A stretch of DNA of 64,000 nucleotides. Source: Umezawaea sp036375055. GTDB lineage: Bacteria; Actinomycetota; Actinomycetes; Mycobacteriales; Pseudonocardiaceae. Shown here piece by piece: positions 8,514-16,762 of the stretch. Where the stretch lies: positions 6,965 to 70,964 of the forward strand of contig NZ_DASUSQ010000023.1 of assembly GCF_036375055.1 (NCBI RefSeq), given 5' to 3'. The translations under genes were made by a program, and so were the position numbers. The notes beneath the pieces were generated by a model. That model saw only the letters and a program-made list of their open reading frames with translations, made no database searches and was not told the DNA's origin. Within the stretch, counting starts at the first letter, position 1, and every line of letters starts with the position of its first letter.

Positions 8514-9876
8514 CCTGCGCTACGCGGGCGCGGCCCAACTGCGCGCCCACTACTCGAACAGGGAAGTGTCCCCGACCGAGCACGTCCGCTCGACGCTCGA
8601 CCTGCTGGAGCGAGCACAATCGGAGCTGCACGCGTTCACCACCGTCACCGCGGACCTGGCCTTGGCGCAGGCCGCCGAGGCGGAGCGGCTGATCCTCGCG
8701 CACGGCCAGGAGGCCTGGCACGGCCGTCCGCTGCTGGGCGTCCCGGTGTCGGTCAAGGACCTGACGCCGACCGCGGGGGTGCGCACGACCCGCGGGTCGC
8801 TGCTGTGCGCCGACTGGGTGCCGGACCGGGACGCGCCCGCCGTGGCGCGGCTCCGCGCCGCGGGTGCGGCGCTGCTCGGCAAGACGACCACCTCGGAGTT
8901 CGGCTGGAGCGCGGGAACCGTCAACCGGGTCACCGGGTCCGTGGCGAACCCGTGGGACCGCACCCGCAGCGCGGGAGGGTCCAGTGGCGGCGCCGCGGCA
9001 GCCACGGCGGCCGGGATCGGCGTCGCGGCACTGGGCACCGACGGCGCGGGCTCGATCCGGATTCCCGCGGCGTTCTGCGGGGTGGTCGGCTACAAGCCGA
9101 CGTTCGGCCACGTGCCCTACGTGCCGCTGAGCCCCGAGGGCTTGTCGCACCTCGGCCCGCTGGCCCGTGACGTGGCCACCGCGCGGCTGGTCGCCGAGGT
9201 GATCGCCGGACCGCACCCGGACGACCCGCTGTCGGTGGTCCGCCCGCCCCGGCGTCCCGCGCCGGACCGCGTGCGGGTCGCGTGGCTGCGCTGGCCCGGC
9301 GAAACCGGCGGGTCCGCCGAGGTGGAGTCGATCGCGAGGGACGCGGCGGCCGAACTCGGCGACGTCGTCGAGGTCGACCTGCCGTTCACCGACCCGTACC
9401 CGCACCTGGTGACCATCCTCGCCGCGTTCGACGCGGGCCAGCGGCCCGAGGACGACGCGCTGTCCGACCCGTTCCGGCTACGCGTGGTCGAGCACGGGCG
9501 GCGCCTGGGGGCCGCCGACCTCGCGCACGCGCTGACCGAGCGGCAGCGGCTCGTCCAGCACGTCGACGCGCTGATGGAGCGCTTCGACGTGCTCGCCTCG
9601 CCCACCGCGTGGATCGAGCCGTTCGCGGTCGACCGGTGGCGGCCCGACACCGGCGCCGACCTCGACTGGCTGGCGTGGTGCCGCGCCGCGTACCCGTTCA
9701 ACCTCACCGGCCAGCCCGCGGTCTCCGTCCCGGCGGGCTTCACCGCGGCCGGACTCCCCGTCGGGCTGCACCTCGCGGGCAGGCGACACGAGGACGACCT
9801 CGTGCTGGACCTCGCCGAACGGATCGAGAACGCCCGCCCGTGGCACCAGCAGTACCTTGGAGAGGATCAATGGTGA
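8506..9876 (+). CDS. Amidase signature family enzyme (GatA-like)
   Basis: A 456-residue amidase of normal length. The Ser-cisSer-Lys triad is visible: Lys84 in PVSVKDLTP, the glycine/serine-rich motif SAGGSSGGAAAA around residues 156-166, and the nucleophile Ser183 in TDGAGSIRIP. It overlaps the preceding unknown gene and the following GS-like gene, so translation is coupled. In the fosfazinomycin-type scheme an amidase removes the acetyl group from gamma-glutamyl-acetylhydrazine; here I infer deacylation of a ligated intermediate. There is no GatB or GatC next to it, so a role in tRNA amidation is unlikely. Confidence 0.8.
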   Translation: MADLRYAGAAQLRAHYSNREVSPTEHVRSTLDLLERAQSELHAFTTVTADLALAQAAEAERLILAHGQEAWHGRPLLGVPVSVKDLTPTAGVRTTRGSLLCADWVPDRDAPAVARLRAAGAALLGKTTTSEFGWSAGTVNRVTGSVANPWDRTRSAGGSSGGAAAATAAGIGVAALGTDGAGSIRIPAAFCGVVGYKPTFGHVPYVPLSPEGLSHLGPLARDVATARLVAEVIAGPHPDDPLSVVRPPRRPAPDRVRVAWLRWPGETGGSAEVESIARDAAAELGDVVEVDLPFTDPYPHLVTILAAFDAGQRPEDDALSDPFRLRVVEHGRRLGAADLAHALTERQRLVQHVDALMERFDVLASPTAWIEPFAVDRWRPDTGADLDWLAWCRAAYPFNLTGQPAVSVPAGFTAAGLPVGLHLAGRRHEDDLVLDLAERIENARPWHQQYLGEDQW

Positions 9877-11384
9877 ACAGCGACAGCTACCTCGCGCAAG
9901 CGGCGGGGCAGACGGACTTCGTCGCCCGGCACGGGTTGTGGGACGACGAGAAGCACGCCGCGGCCGCCGCGCTGGAGGCGCAGCTGGACTCGGTGGACTT
10001 CGTGCGGGTCGTGTACGGCGACCCGCACGGCGTCGCGCGCTCCAAGACCGTGAGCACGGAGGTGTTCCGCACCATCCTGCGCAACGGCATGGACTTCAGC
10101 CCCGGCCCGTTCGTCTTCGACACCGGGCACGCGGTCGCCGTCGACTTCTTCGCCGAGGGCGGCGGAATCGGCATCCCGGAGCTGACCGGGGCGGGCGACT
10201 TCATCGTGGTGCCGGACCCGCGCACCTTCCGCGTCCTGCCGCACACCGGCCGCCCCACGGGATGGGTGATCGGCGACGAACACCTCCGCGACGGATCGCC
10301 GCACCCGCTGTCGAGCCGGGCCGTGCTCAAGCGCCAGTGCGAGCTGCTCGCCGCCCGCGGCATGAGCTACGTGGTCGGGTTGGAGGTCGAGTGGTACCTC
10401 ACCCGACTGACCACGCAGCCACTCCCGCCGCCCGGAGGGTTCGGCGTCCAGGGCGCGCCGCCCGCGGTGGAGCACGTCAACGGCGGCTACCAGTTCAACT
10501 CCGACTCGCTGCTCGACGCCGTCATGCCGGTGATCGACCCCGTGCTCGACGCCCTGCTGGCGCTGGGCCTGCCACTGCGGACCGTCGAGCACGAGTCGGG
10601 ACCGGGGCAGCTGGAGTTCACCTTCAGCCCGATGGACGGCCTCGACGCCGCCGACGCGATGCTGCTGTTCCGCACCATCACCAAGCAGGTGCTGGCCCGC
10701 AACGGCTACCACGCGTCGTTCATGGCGCTGCCCGGCCTGCCGGGGTTCGACCCCAGCGGCTGGCACCTGCACCAGTCGCTCGCCGACCGCGAGACCGGCC
10801 GCAACCTGTTCGTCGCCGAGCCCGGCGCGGACGTGCTGTCGGAGCTCGGGATGTCCTACCTCGGCGGGCTGCTGGAGCACGCCTCCGCGGCGAGCCTGCT
10901 GTGCGTGCCGACGATCAACGGCTACCGCCGCATGCGGACCGGGTTCAGCCTGTCACCCGACCGGATCGTCTGGTCGACCGAGAACCGGGGGGCGTTCCTC
11001 CGGGTGCTGGGGGCGAACGGCGACCCCGGCAGCCACGTGGAGAACCGCACCGGCGAGCCGTCGGCCAACCCGTACCTGTACCTGGCGAGCCAGCTCAGCG
11101 CGGGGATGGACGGCGTGGACCAGCAGCTCAAACCGGGGCTGCCCGCGGGTGACCCGCACGGCACGACGTCGCTGCCACTGCCCACGACGCTCGTCGAGGC
11201 GCTGGAGGGCTTCACGGCGAGTGATCATTACCGCGTTACGCTGGGCGGGGCCCTGCACGAGGCGTTGCGGCTGATGAAGGTCAGCGAGCAGGCCAGGTAC
11301 GACGAGTGGCGCACCGGAGGCGGTGCGGTACGGGACGACGAGGTCACCGAATGGGAGCACAGTGAGTACTTCGCCACTTACTAG
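9870..11384 (+). CDS. Glutamine synthetase-like gamma-glutamyl ligase
   Basis: A 504-residue protein of the GS catalytic superfamily. Visible motifs are GLEVEWYL (metal-binding Glu), HVNGGYQFNSDS, VEHESGPGQLEFTFSPMDG, GFDPSGWHLHQSL (HLHQS in place of the usual HxHxS) and RIVWSTENRGAFLRV followed by ENRTGEPSANPYLYLASQL. This is the gamma-glutamylamide ligase/GlnA-like branch rather than housekeeping GlnA. It would ligate an amine or hydrazine onto glutamate using ATP. The ATG is preceded by GGAGAGG and overlaps the amidase stop by seven bases. Confidence 0.8.
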   Translation: MVNSDSYLAQAAGQTDFVARHGLWDDEKHAAAAALEAQLDSVDFVRVVYGDPHGVARSKTVSTEVFRTILRNGMDFSPGPFVFDTGHAVAVDFFAEGGGIGIPELTGAGDFIVVPDPRTFRVLPHTGRPTGWVIGDEHLRDGSPHPLSSRAVLKRQCELLAARGMSYVVGLEVEWYLTRLTTQPLPPPGGFGVQGAPPAVEHVNGGYQFNSDSLLDAVMPVIDPVLDALLALGLPLRTVEHESGPGQLEFTFSPMDGLDAADAMLLFRTITKQVLARNGYHASFMALPGLPGFDPSGWHLHQSLADRETGRNLFVAEPGADVLSELGMSYLGGLLEHASAASLLCVPTINGYRRMRTGFSLSPDRIVWSTENRGAFLRVLGANGDPGSHVENRTGEPSANPYLYLASQLSAGMDGVDQQLKPGLPAGDPHGTTSLPLPTTLVEALEGFTASDHYRVTLGGALHEALRLMKVSEQARYDEWRTGGGAVRDDEVTEWEHSEYFATY

Positions 11385-12375
11385 CGGCGCTTATCGGCGT
11401 CGGGTGGTGCGCAGCGTCGACGACCTGAGCCCCGGCACGGCCGCCGTGGTCAAGGCCGCGGGCGCGAACATGAACTACAGCACCGAGTTCATGCGCGCTT
11501 ACGAGCGCTACCCGATCCAGGCCGTGCACGGTTGCTACTACGTCGAGCTGCTCGACGGCGACGGCGAGGTGGTGGCGTTCGCGCCGTGCTTCGTGCAGGG
11601 CGACCCGCTCGGCGCGTTGGGCCTGGGCCCCGGCGAACACGCGCTGCTGAGCCAGGTCTGGCACTGCTCGGACACCCGGCTGGTCGCCGCCCTGGCGTCC
11701 CCGGAGATCGCCACCGAGCTGCTGGCCGCGATGCGCGAGGTGGCGGCGTCGCTGAACCTGACGCGGACCGGGTTCATCAACGTCGCCGACGGCTCACCCA
11801 GCGCCCGCGCGCTGGAAACCGCGGGTGTGAAGGGTGTCCACCTGGACACCCGGTACTGGCTCGACCTCGCCAAGTACGGCAGCGAGGAGAACGTCATCGC
11901 CTCGATCAAGCCCACCAACCGCCGCGAGTACCAGCGGCACTGGCGGCGGGCGACCGAGGCGGGCGTGCGGATCACCACCCGCCACGCGGGCCCCGATGAA
12001 CAGGTGTCGAAGCTGAACCTGCTGCTCACGACGATGGACCGGGTCGGCTCGCCCGGCTACTACGACGCGGACAAGCTCGTGAAGTTCCTCGCCGAGACCC
12101 CCAGCGCCTGGATCATCGAGATCGCCTTGGACGAGAAGCTGCTGGGCTTCGCGATCCTGTTCGTGGACGACACCCGGCTGCACGCGTGGGCGCTGGGGTA
12201 CGACCGCGAGGTGAAGCTGACGTTCAGCCCGTACTACCTGATGTGGGGTTCCTTCATGCGGCTCGGCTACGAGCTCGGGTTGCCGACCCTGGAGGCGGGG
12301 CGGCGCAACGGCGAGTTCAAGATGCGCCACGGCCTCGTGCCGCAGGACCTCAGCGCGTACGTGGTGGACGTGTGA
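11362..12375 (+). CDS. FemAB/GNAT-fold transferase, first of a tandem pair
   Basis: A 337-residue protein resembling the peptidogalycan biosynthesis/FemAB-like group with a GNAT fold. Typical stretches are VIASIKPTNRREYQRHWRRA, ISEIALDEKLLG-type beta strands (IIEIALDEKLLGFAILFVDD) and YYLMWGSFMRLGYELG followed by EAGRRNGEFKMRHGL. It is paired with a second, diverged copy immediately downstream. Relatives of this fold include aminoacyl-tRNA-dependent transferases of peptide antibiotic pathways such as VlmA, FzmI and the DhpH C-terminal domain. I infer an amide-forming or acyl-transfer role. The GTG start at 11362 lies inside the end of the GS-like gene. Confidence 0.6.
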   Translation: MSTSPLTSGAYRRRVVRSVDDLSPGTAAVVKAAGANMNYSTEFMRAYERYPIQAVHGCYYVELLDGDGEVVAFAPCFVQGDPLGALGLGPGEHALLSQVWHCSDTRLVAALASPEIATELLAAMREVAASLNLTRTGFINVADGSPSARALETAGVKGVHLDTRYWLDLAKYGSEENVIASIKPTNRREYQRHWRRATEAGVRITTRHAGPDEQVSKLNLLLTTMDRVGSPGYYDADKLVKFLAETPSAWIIEIALDEKLLGFAILFVDDTRLHAWALGYDREVKLTFSPYYLMWGSFMRLGYELGLPTLEAGRRNGEFKMRHGLVPQDLSAYVVDV

Positions 12376-13433
12376 TGGAACTCCTGGTCACCCCCGGCCT
12401 GCCCGACGACTGGGACGCCGTGGCCGGTGACGGCCCGGCGGCGGGCCGCGGCCGCTGGGTGCGGTTCGGCCAGTCCTGGTACCCCGGCCCGTACCGGACC
12501 TTCGCGCTGCGCGATGACGACGGCGCCTGCCTGGTCGCCATGGGCGGCACGGTCCTGCCCGAACCGGCGGCGGTGCCGCGACGCGACGCGTACCACATCC
12601 TCACCGGCCGCACGGCCCACCTGGGCCTGTTCGCCGACGGCGACCACCCCTGGCCCGCGGACCTCGACCCGGCCGACGTCCACCCGTGCCTGGTGCTGAT
12701 GTACCCGAACTACGCCACCTACCAGGCCGGGCCCGGTGCCGACGACCCCGAGGTGCTGCGCCGGTTCGTGGCAAAACTCGTGGCATGGGCCAAGACCGAG
12801 GGCATCGTCTCGATCGCCCTGCTGTACCTCACGCCCCGCGCCCAACCGCTGATGGACGAGCTGGCCAAGGCCGGTTTCGGCGTGCACCGCAAGGGCGACC
12901 GCTGCGACATGGCGGTCACCTGGACGGACTTCGACGGCTACCTGCGCGCGTTGCCGAAGAAGTACCGCGACGAGGCCAAGCGCGAGATCAACCGGATGAA
13001 CGAGCGCGGCCTCGTCCGCGCCCACCGCCCCATGGCCGCCGACGAGCCCGAACTGCTCGACCTGAGGTGCCGCCTCATCGAGAAGTACGACGGGAAGGTC
13101 AACCGGGCCGACCAGGAGGCCATCTTCGACGGTATCCGCGAGCACGTCGCACCGGAAGACATCACGGTGTTCACCGTGTCCGACGGCGACAAGCTGCTCA
13201 GCTTCAGCCTGTTCATCCAGGACGGTCCGGAGTGGACAGTCATGCTGATCGGCTCGGACTACCGGGAACCGGACGCCTCCTACGGCTACTTCTCCTGCAT
13301 GTTCTACCAACCCATCGAACTCGCGCCCGCACGCGGTGTCGAACTCCTGGCCTACGGCTACGGCACGTTGGACGCCAAGCGCCGTCGGGGGTGCCGGCTC
13401 TCGCCGTACTACACCGCCGACTTCCGCTTCTGA
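12375..13433 (+). CDS. FemAB/GNAT-fold transferase, second of a tandem pair
   Basis: A 352-residue protein of the same broad fold as the preceding one. The central segment FDGYLRALPKKYRDEAKREI matches the basic helix of FemAB/peptidogalycan-type GNATs, and the end AYGYGTLDAKRRRGCRLSPY corresponds to the substrate-binding loop EAGRRNGEFKMRHG of the partner. The ATG overlaps the previous stop by one base (TGATG). Two such proteins in tandem suggest two sequential additions or a heteromer. A strong hairpin follows at 13438-13479, ending the operon. Confidence 0.6.
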   Translation: MELLVTPGLPDDWDAVAGDGPAAGRGRWVRFGQSWYPGPYRTFALRDDDGACLVAMGGTVLPEPAAVPRRDAYHILTGRTAHLGLFADGDHPWPADLDPADVHPCLVLMYPNYATYQAGPGADDPEVLRRFVAKLVAWAKTEGIVSIALLYLTPRAQPLMDELAKAGFGVHRKGDRCDMAVTWTDFDGYLRALPKKYRDEAKREINRMNERGLVRAHRPMAADEPELLDLRCRLIEKYDGKVNRADQEAIFDGIREHVAPEDITVFTVSDGDKLLSFSLFIQDGPEWTVMLIGSDYREPDASYGYFSCMFYQPIELAPARGVELLAYGYGTLDAKRRRGCRLSPYYTADFRF

Positions 13434-13437
13434 CCGG

Positions 13438-13479
13438 TCGACGGTGGGGACAGGCGTTGGCACCTGCCCCCACCGTCGA
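13438..13479 (+). terminator. Terminator of the eleven-gene operon
   Basis: Arms 13438-13454 and 13463-13479 pair at 16 of 17 positions (TCGACGGTGGGG against CCCCACCGTCGA, plus an inner CAGG/CCTG), with an 8-base loop. It starts five bases after the stop of the last operon gene. There is no U-tract, as is common in actinomycetes. Confidence 0.75.
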
Positions 13480-13620
13480 AACCGGTTCAGCATCAACCGG
13501 GCCGCAGGCCGGACGAAGGCCGGGCTTGGGCCTCGCGGTGGAAGACGTCGTCCGGGCCCAGGCGCGGGCCTCAAGCCGGTTGTCCGGCACCGTGCTGGCC
13601 GAAGACCACGTCCGTGCTGG

Positions 13621-13760
13621 TCAGGCGGCTTGGTGGTACTCGTTGAGGATGCCGCCCAGTCGTTGTCGGCGGCGGACGTCCAAGTCGCTGGTCTGGGCTC
13701 GGTCGGTGATCGGTGGCGGCAGCGGGTGCAGTGGTCGTGCGTCGGCGGTGCCCCGTGGGG
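13621..13760 (-). pseudogene. IS481-like transposase, C-terminal fragment
   Basis: On the minus strand the sequence encodes ADARPLHPLPPPITDRAQ and then LDVRRRQRLGGILNEYHQAA followed by a stop, the typical end of an integrase-core transposase. Nothing of the catalytic core remains upstream. The bases after the stop (CCAGCACGGACG) recur after related tails at 25745-25772 and 42560-42600, so they probably belong to the IS 3' end. Confidence 0.65.
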
Positions 13761-13928
13761 TGCCAATGACCGGCCACGTGGTCTGACCTGCGGCCAGGGC
13801 CTGTGCCGAAGTCGGCTGAGGTGACTTCGATCCAGGTTGGCGCTGTTCGGCGTGTTGGTGATCAAAAATGAGCGAGGTCTCCGGTAATCGGTTCGTCGAC
13901 CAAGAAGAACCCGAACACCGGAGACCTC

Positions 13929-14341
13929 GTGGACACCACGAGCACGACCTCGCGCCGGGGCGACCGGCAGGACCTCGACCTGCTGCTCGCGTTCTTCGAC
14001 GAGGCCGTCGAATGGACGGTCGCGCGAGGCCGGCCCACCCAGTGGGGCATCGAACCATGGTCGACCGACCCGAGCGGGTGTCCCGCGTGGGTGACCTGAT
14101 CGAATCGGGGCAGCTGTGGATCGCCGAGCACGACGGCGTGCCCGCTGGCGCGTTGATCGTCGGCGACCGCCCGGACCCGCACGTGCCGCCGGCGGATGAG
14201 CCGGAACGCTACGTCCGGCTGCTGATCACCTCACGATCGCGCGCAGGCAAGGGCATCGGCTCAGTGCTGCTGGACAAAGCCGGGGACGTCGCCCGCAACG
14301 ACGGCATCGAACTGCTGCTGAGTGACGTGGTGGACGGGTAG
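13929..14341 (+). pseudogene. GNAT acetyltransferase, frameshifted and truncated
   Basis: The first half reads LLLAFFDEAVEWTVARGRPT and QWGIEPWSTDP in one frame. From about 14062 the homology continues in another frame as RVSRVGDLIESGQLWIAEHD and SRAGKGIGSVLLDKAG, the acetyl-CoA-binding region. A stop after DVVDG removes the usual C-terminal third. One frameshift plus the early stop make this a dead gene. It lies between a transposase tail and a long hairpin. Confidence 0.6.
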
Positions 14342-14421
14342 CGGGGCCCTGGTCCGTGCAGGAGCGCGCCGCCTCGGCGATCTGCGCCAGCCTCGACCAC
14401 AGCGCGCGACGCGGCAAACCG

Positions 14422-14471
14422 GTCTTCGGTGCACGCCGGTGCTGGTGCCGACCGGCGTGCACCGCGAAGAC
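14422..14471. terminator. Long near-perfect hairpin
   Basis: Arms 14422-14440 (GTCTTCGGTGCACGCCGGT) and 14451-14471 pair over 19 positions with a two-base bulge on the right side and a 10-base loop. It lies 80 bases after the GNAT relic and upstream of the secreted-protein gene. A terminator is the simplest reading; the end of a mobile element is also possible. Confidence 0.5.
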
Positions 14472-14482
14472 GCACGGCCGCG

Positions 14483-14516
14483 AACCCATGGGTTGATAGT
14501 CGGTACACGATCGTGT
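14483..14516. promoter_or_regulatory. Two adjacent 12-bp palindromes upstream of a secreted-protein gene
   Basis: AACCCATGGGTT (14483-14494) and ACACGATCGTGT (14505-14516) are both perfect palindromes. They precede an A+T-rich leader of about 110 bases that runs into the TTG start at 14636. They may be operator sites; no adjacent regulator is evident. Confidence 0.3.
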
Positions 14517-14635
14517 GTCAGATTGAAAATGACGAGAAATTTCTGTAGTTTTCCTCGCGAGCCCTGGACTGCATGACAGCATAAGATTGCGCGTTTTGTA
14601 GTCAAGTTTTCCTGTGTCAAATTGGTGAGGGTAAA

Positions 14636-15028
14636 TTGTTCAAGAAGATCGGTGCTGTTGTCGTCACCGCTGCGGCGGGGATGGGGGTGATGGGGGGAGT
14701 GGCCTCGGCCTCGACGGACTTCTGTGGCGACTACTGCCTCGCGGAGGATCCTGCCGACCGGGCCGAAAATATCGGACCGGAGTATCACTATCGCGCCGGC
14801 CTGGTGTTCGTCAACGGTGAGGACGTCGTCCGAAGCACGAGTTTCTCCAACGCGTTCTGCGGCAATGACGTCGATGCTGCCGGAGTGCGATCCCCTGCGG
14901 GGGACGCGGTCGACGGCGTGGATTTCCCGGTGATGGCGCCAGGGCAACATCAGCCTGTCAACGCATCGCCCGATTTTTGTTCCGTGTCGGGAACCATCGA
15001 CCAGGGGATCGATTCGAACGGTCGCTGA
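14636..15028 (+). CDS. Small secreted protein of unknown function
   Basis: A 130-residue precursor with a clear Sec signal peptide, MFKKIGAVVVTAAAGMGVMG ending VASAS. The mature part has four cysteines (DFCGDYC, AFCGND, PDFCSV), suggesting two disulfides. The N-terminus recalls rodlin-type surface proteins, but I see no real similarity in the mature region. TTG is chosen as start because GAGGG lies six to ten bases upstream and no other start fits the signal peptide. The A+T-rich leader is unusual for this window and suggests a strong or regulated promoter. Confidence 0.65.
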   Translation: MFKKIGAVVVTAAAGMGVMGGVASASTDFCGDYCLAEDPADRAENIGPEYHYRAGLVFVNGEDVVRSTSFSNAFCGNDVDAAGVRSPAGDAVDGVDFPVMAPGQHQPVNASPDFCSVSGTIDQGIDSNGR

Positions 15029-15344
15029 AAGGACGGGCGGCCCTTCCGCTGCTTCATGGGCTCACCAGCGTGGAGCCCGTCGACGGGCTGGCCGTCGATG
15101 GTGAAGAAGTCCGACCTGATCGTGCGCGAGCGCATCGCGATCTTCGCTTTTCCCGGCTCGACGTCACCGGTCGGATTCCTCGGGTTCGCCGTCGGCGCGG
15201 TGGATCTCGACGTTGTCGAAGTCCTGGAGGAAGCCGCCCCGTCGGACAAGACGAGGACGGCCTCGACCAGCTGGTCGAGTACGCGACCCCACCAGTCAAG
15301 CGATCCTGCCGGCAACGTCGTCACCGCTGGGGCGTCCTGTCAGC
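15029..15344. other. Gap with possible decayed coding sequence
   Basis: No convincing gene. On the minus strand two different frames contain protein-like pieces (FLQDFDNVEIHRADGEPEES near 15190-15250 and TIRSDFFTIDGQPVDGLHAG near 15070-15130), which could be a frameshifted remnant. I do not recognise the family. Confidence 0.25.
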
Positions 15345-16100
15345 ATGACGTCGACTTCGGAGAGCAGCGTGGTTGCTGCTGATCCCGCCCAGGAAAACGG
15401 CTATGACGGTATCGCCGAGGGATATTCGGCCGAGAACGAGACCAACCTGATGAACGCCTACTACGAGCGGCCCGCGGTGCTGGCCCTCGCGGGCGACGTG
15501 ACCGGCAGGCGGATCCTCGACGCGGGTTGCGGCTCAGGGCCCCTGTTCGCCGCGCTACGCGATCGGGGCGCGGTTGTGACCGGTGTCGACGCGAGCGCGG
15601 GCATGGTGGAGCTGGCCCGGCGACGGCTGGGTGCCGGGGCCGACCTGCGGGTCGCCGATCTGGCTGATCCGCTGCCCTTCCCCGACGGTGAGTTCGACGA
15701 CGTCATCGCGTCCCTGGTGCTGCACTACCTGCGGGACTGGGGACCGACGCTGGCCGAACTGCGACGCGTCCTGACCCCCGGCGGACGGCTCATCGTCTCT
15801 GTCGAGCACCCCTTCGTCATCACCCTGGTGCAGCGCGAGGCCGGGGAAAGGCCCGACTACTTCCAGACCCGCAGCCGAACCGAGGAGTGGACGCTGGGCG
15901 GCCAGTCAGCCAGGTTGACCTTCTGGGACCGCCCGCTGCACGCGATGACCGATGCCTTCACCGCGGCCGGCTTCCGCATCAACGTCATCAGCGAGCCGCC
16001 GCCCGCACCCGAGGCCCCCGAGTTGTTCCCCGACGACTTCCGGCAGTTCACCGGCACGAGGTTCCTGGGCTTCCTCTTCTTCGTCCTCCAGGCCGACTGA
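15345..16100 (+). CDS. SAM-dependent methyltransferase
   Basis: A 251-residue class I methyltransferase. Motif I is ILDAGCGSGPLFAAL near residue 60, followed by VTGVDASAGMVELARRR, an acidic FDDVIASLVLHYL motif and LTPGGRLIVSVEHP. The C-terminal part (SEPPPAPEAPELFPDDFRQF) is typical of ubiquinone/menaquinone-methylase-like stand-alone enzymes in actinomycetes. The substrate is unknown. It is flanked by a relic-rich region and a strong terminator, so it seems to be transcribed alone. Confidence 0.75.
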   Translation: MTSTSESSVVAADPAQENGYDGIAEGYSAENETNLMNAYYERPAVLALAGDVTGRRILDAGCGSGPLFAALRDRGAVVTGVDASAGMVELARRRLGAGADLRVADLADPLPFPDGEFDDVIASLVLHYLRDWGPTLAELRRVLTPGGRLIVSVEHPFVITLVQREAGERPDYFQTRSRTEEWTLGGQSARLTFWDRPLHAMTDAFTAAGFRINVISEPPPAPEAPELFPDDFRQFTGTRFLGFLFFVLQAD

Positions 16101-16222
16101 CCAGGGACGGCCACAGCATCGGCGATGCCCTGGTGGGGTCGGTGCGCGTTGGAGATCTGTAGCGGCGATGACGTTCCGAGCGGCACGGGCACGCGTGGCT
16201 CGGGTGCGCGGCGGCCGTGCTG

Positions 16223-16256
16223 ACGCGCCCGCGGTGCCGGTGCACCGCGGGCGCGT
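16223..16256. terminator. Bidirectional terminator between convergent genes
   Basis: Perfect 15-bp arms ACGCGCCCGCGGTGC (16223-16237) and its complement (16242-16256) with a CGGT loop. It lies six bases beyond the stop of the secreted-protein gene on the minus strand and also follows the methyltransferase gene on the plus strand. Confidence 0.75.
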
Positions 16257-16262
16257 GACCTG

Positions 16263-16700
16263 TCAGGGTCGGCAGACGGAGTCCGTCTTGCGGCAGGCCT
16301 TCGAAGCCTTGTTCTTGTGCACCGAATCGGTCAGCTGGATGTTGACCTGGTGGATGCCTCCCGGCACGGACGTCGACAGGGAGAAGTCCGCGATGGGCAC
16401 GCTCTCGCACACCCAGTCCAGGCCGACCGGGCCGGCCACCAGCGTGTTGCCCTGGTATCCGGCGTAGCCGACGTTGACGCACTCGTCCGTCTTCACCGCC
16501 AGCGTCTGGTTCGTGAAGGTGACGGTCCGCCCGGAGGACGACCAGGCCAAGTTCCCCTGGATGTGACCGACGATCACGCCGGAGCTGTGCTGCACCACCA
16601 CGTCGAACGAGGACGGGGCGGCGTTGGCCGTTCCCGCGGTCGTGGTGGCGAGCAACGCCATGGTCCCCAGGGCGAGTCCGGCTCGTTTCAGGCTGCGCAT
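16263..16700 (-). CDS. Secreted protein of unknown function
   Basis: A 145-residue precursor starting MRSLKRAGLALGTMALLATT with a signal peptidase I site after GTANAA. The mature part is beta-rich and contains four cysteines: one in KTDECVN, one in DWVCES, and CRKTDSVC at the C-terminus. The chosen ATG has GAAGGGAA about eight bases upstream; an upstream extension in the same frame overlaps the SARP gene and lacks a signal peptide. It lies 62 bases downstream of the SARP-NACHT gene in the same direction and may be co-transcribed. Function unknown. Confidence 0.7.
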   Translation of the reverse strand: MRSLKRAGLALGTMALLATTTAGTANAAPSSFDVVVQHSSGVIVGHIQGNLAWSSSGRTVTFTNQTLAVKTDECVNVGYAGYQGNTLVAGPVGLDWVCESVPIADFSLSTSVPGGIHQVNIQLTDSVHKNKASKACRKTDSVCRP

Positions 16701-16762
16701 CAGAGAAGTTCCCTTCGACTGGCCGACTCCCTGCCGACCGGTTTCCATGACCGCAGCCGCCG

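Noticed and set aside
9870..11384. Assignment as housekeeping glnA
   Set aside because: The motif order fits the GS superfamily, but the HLHQS block and the context indicate a gamma-glutamylamide ligase rather than glutamine synthetase.
15056..15382. A 108-residue plus-strand open frame
   Set aside because: The ATG lacks a ribosome binding site, the frame overlaps the methyltransferase start, and the sequence resembles no family. Treated as a gap with possible decayed coding sequence.
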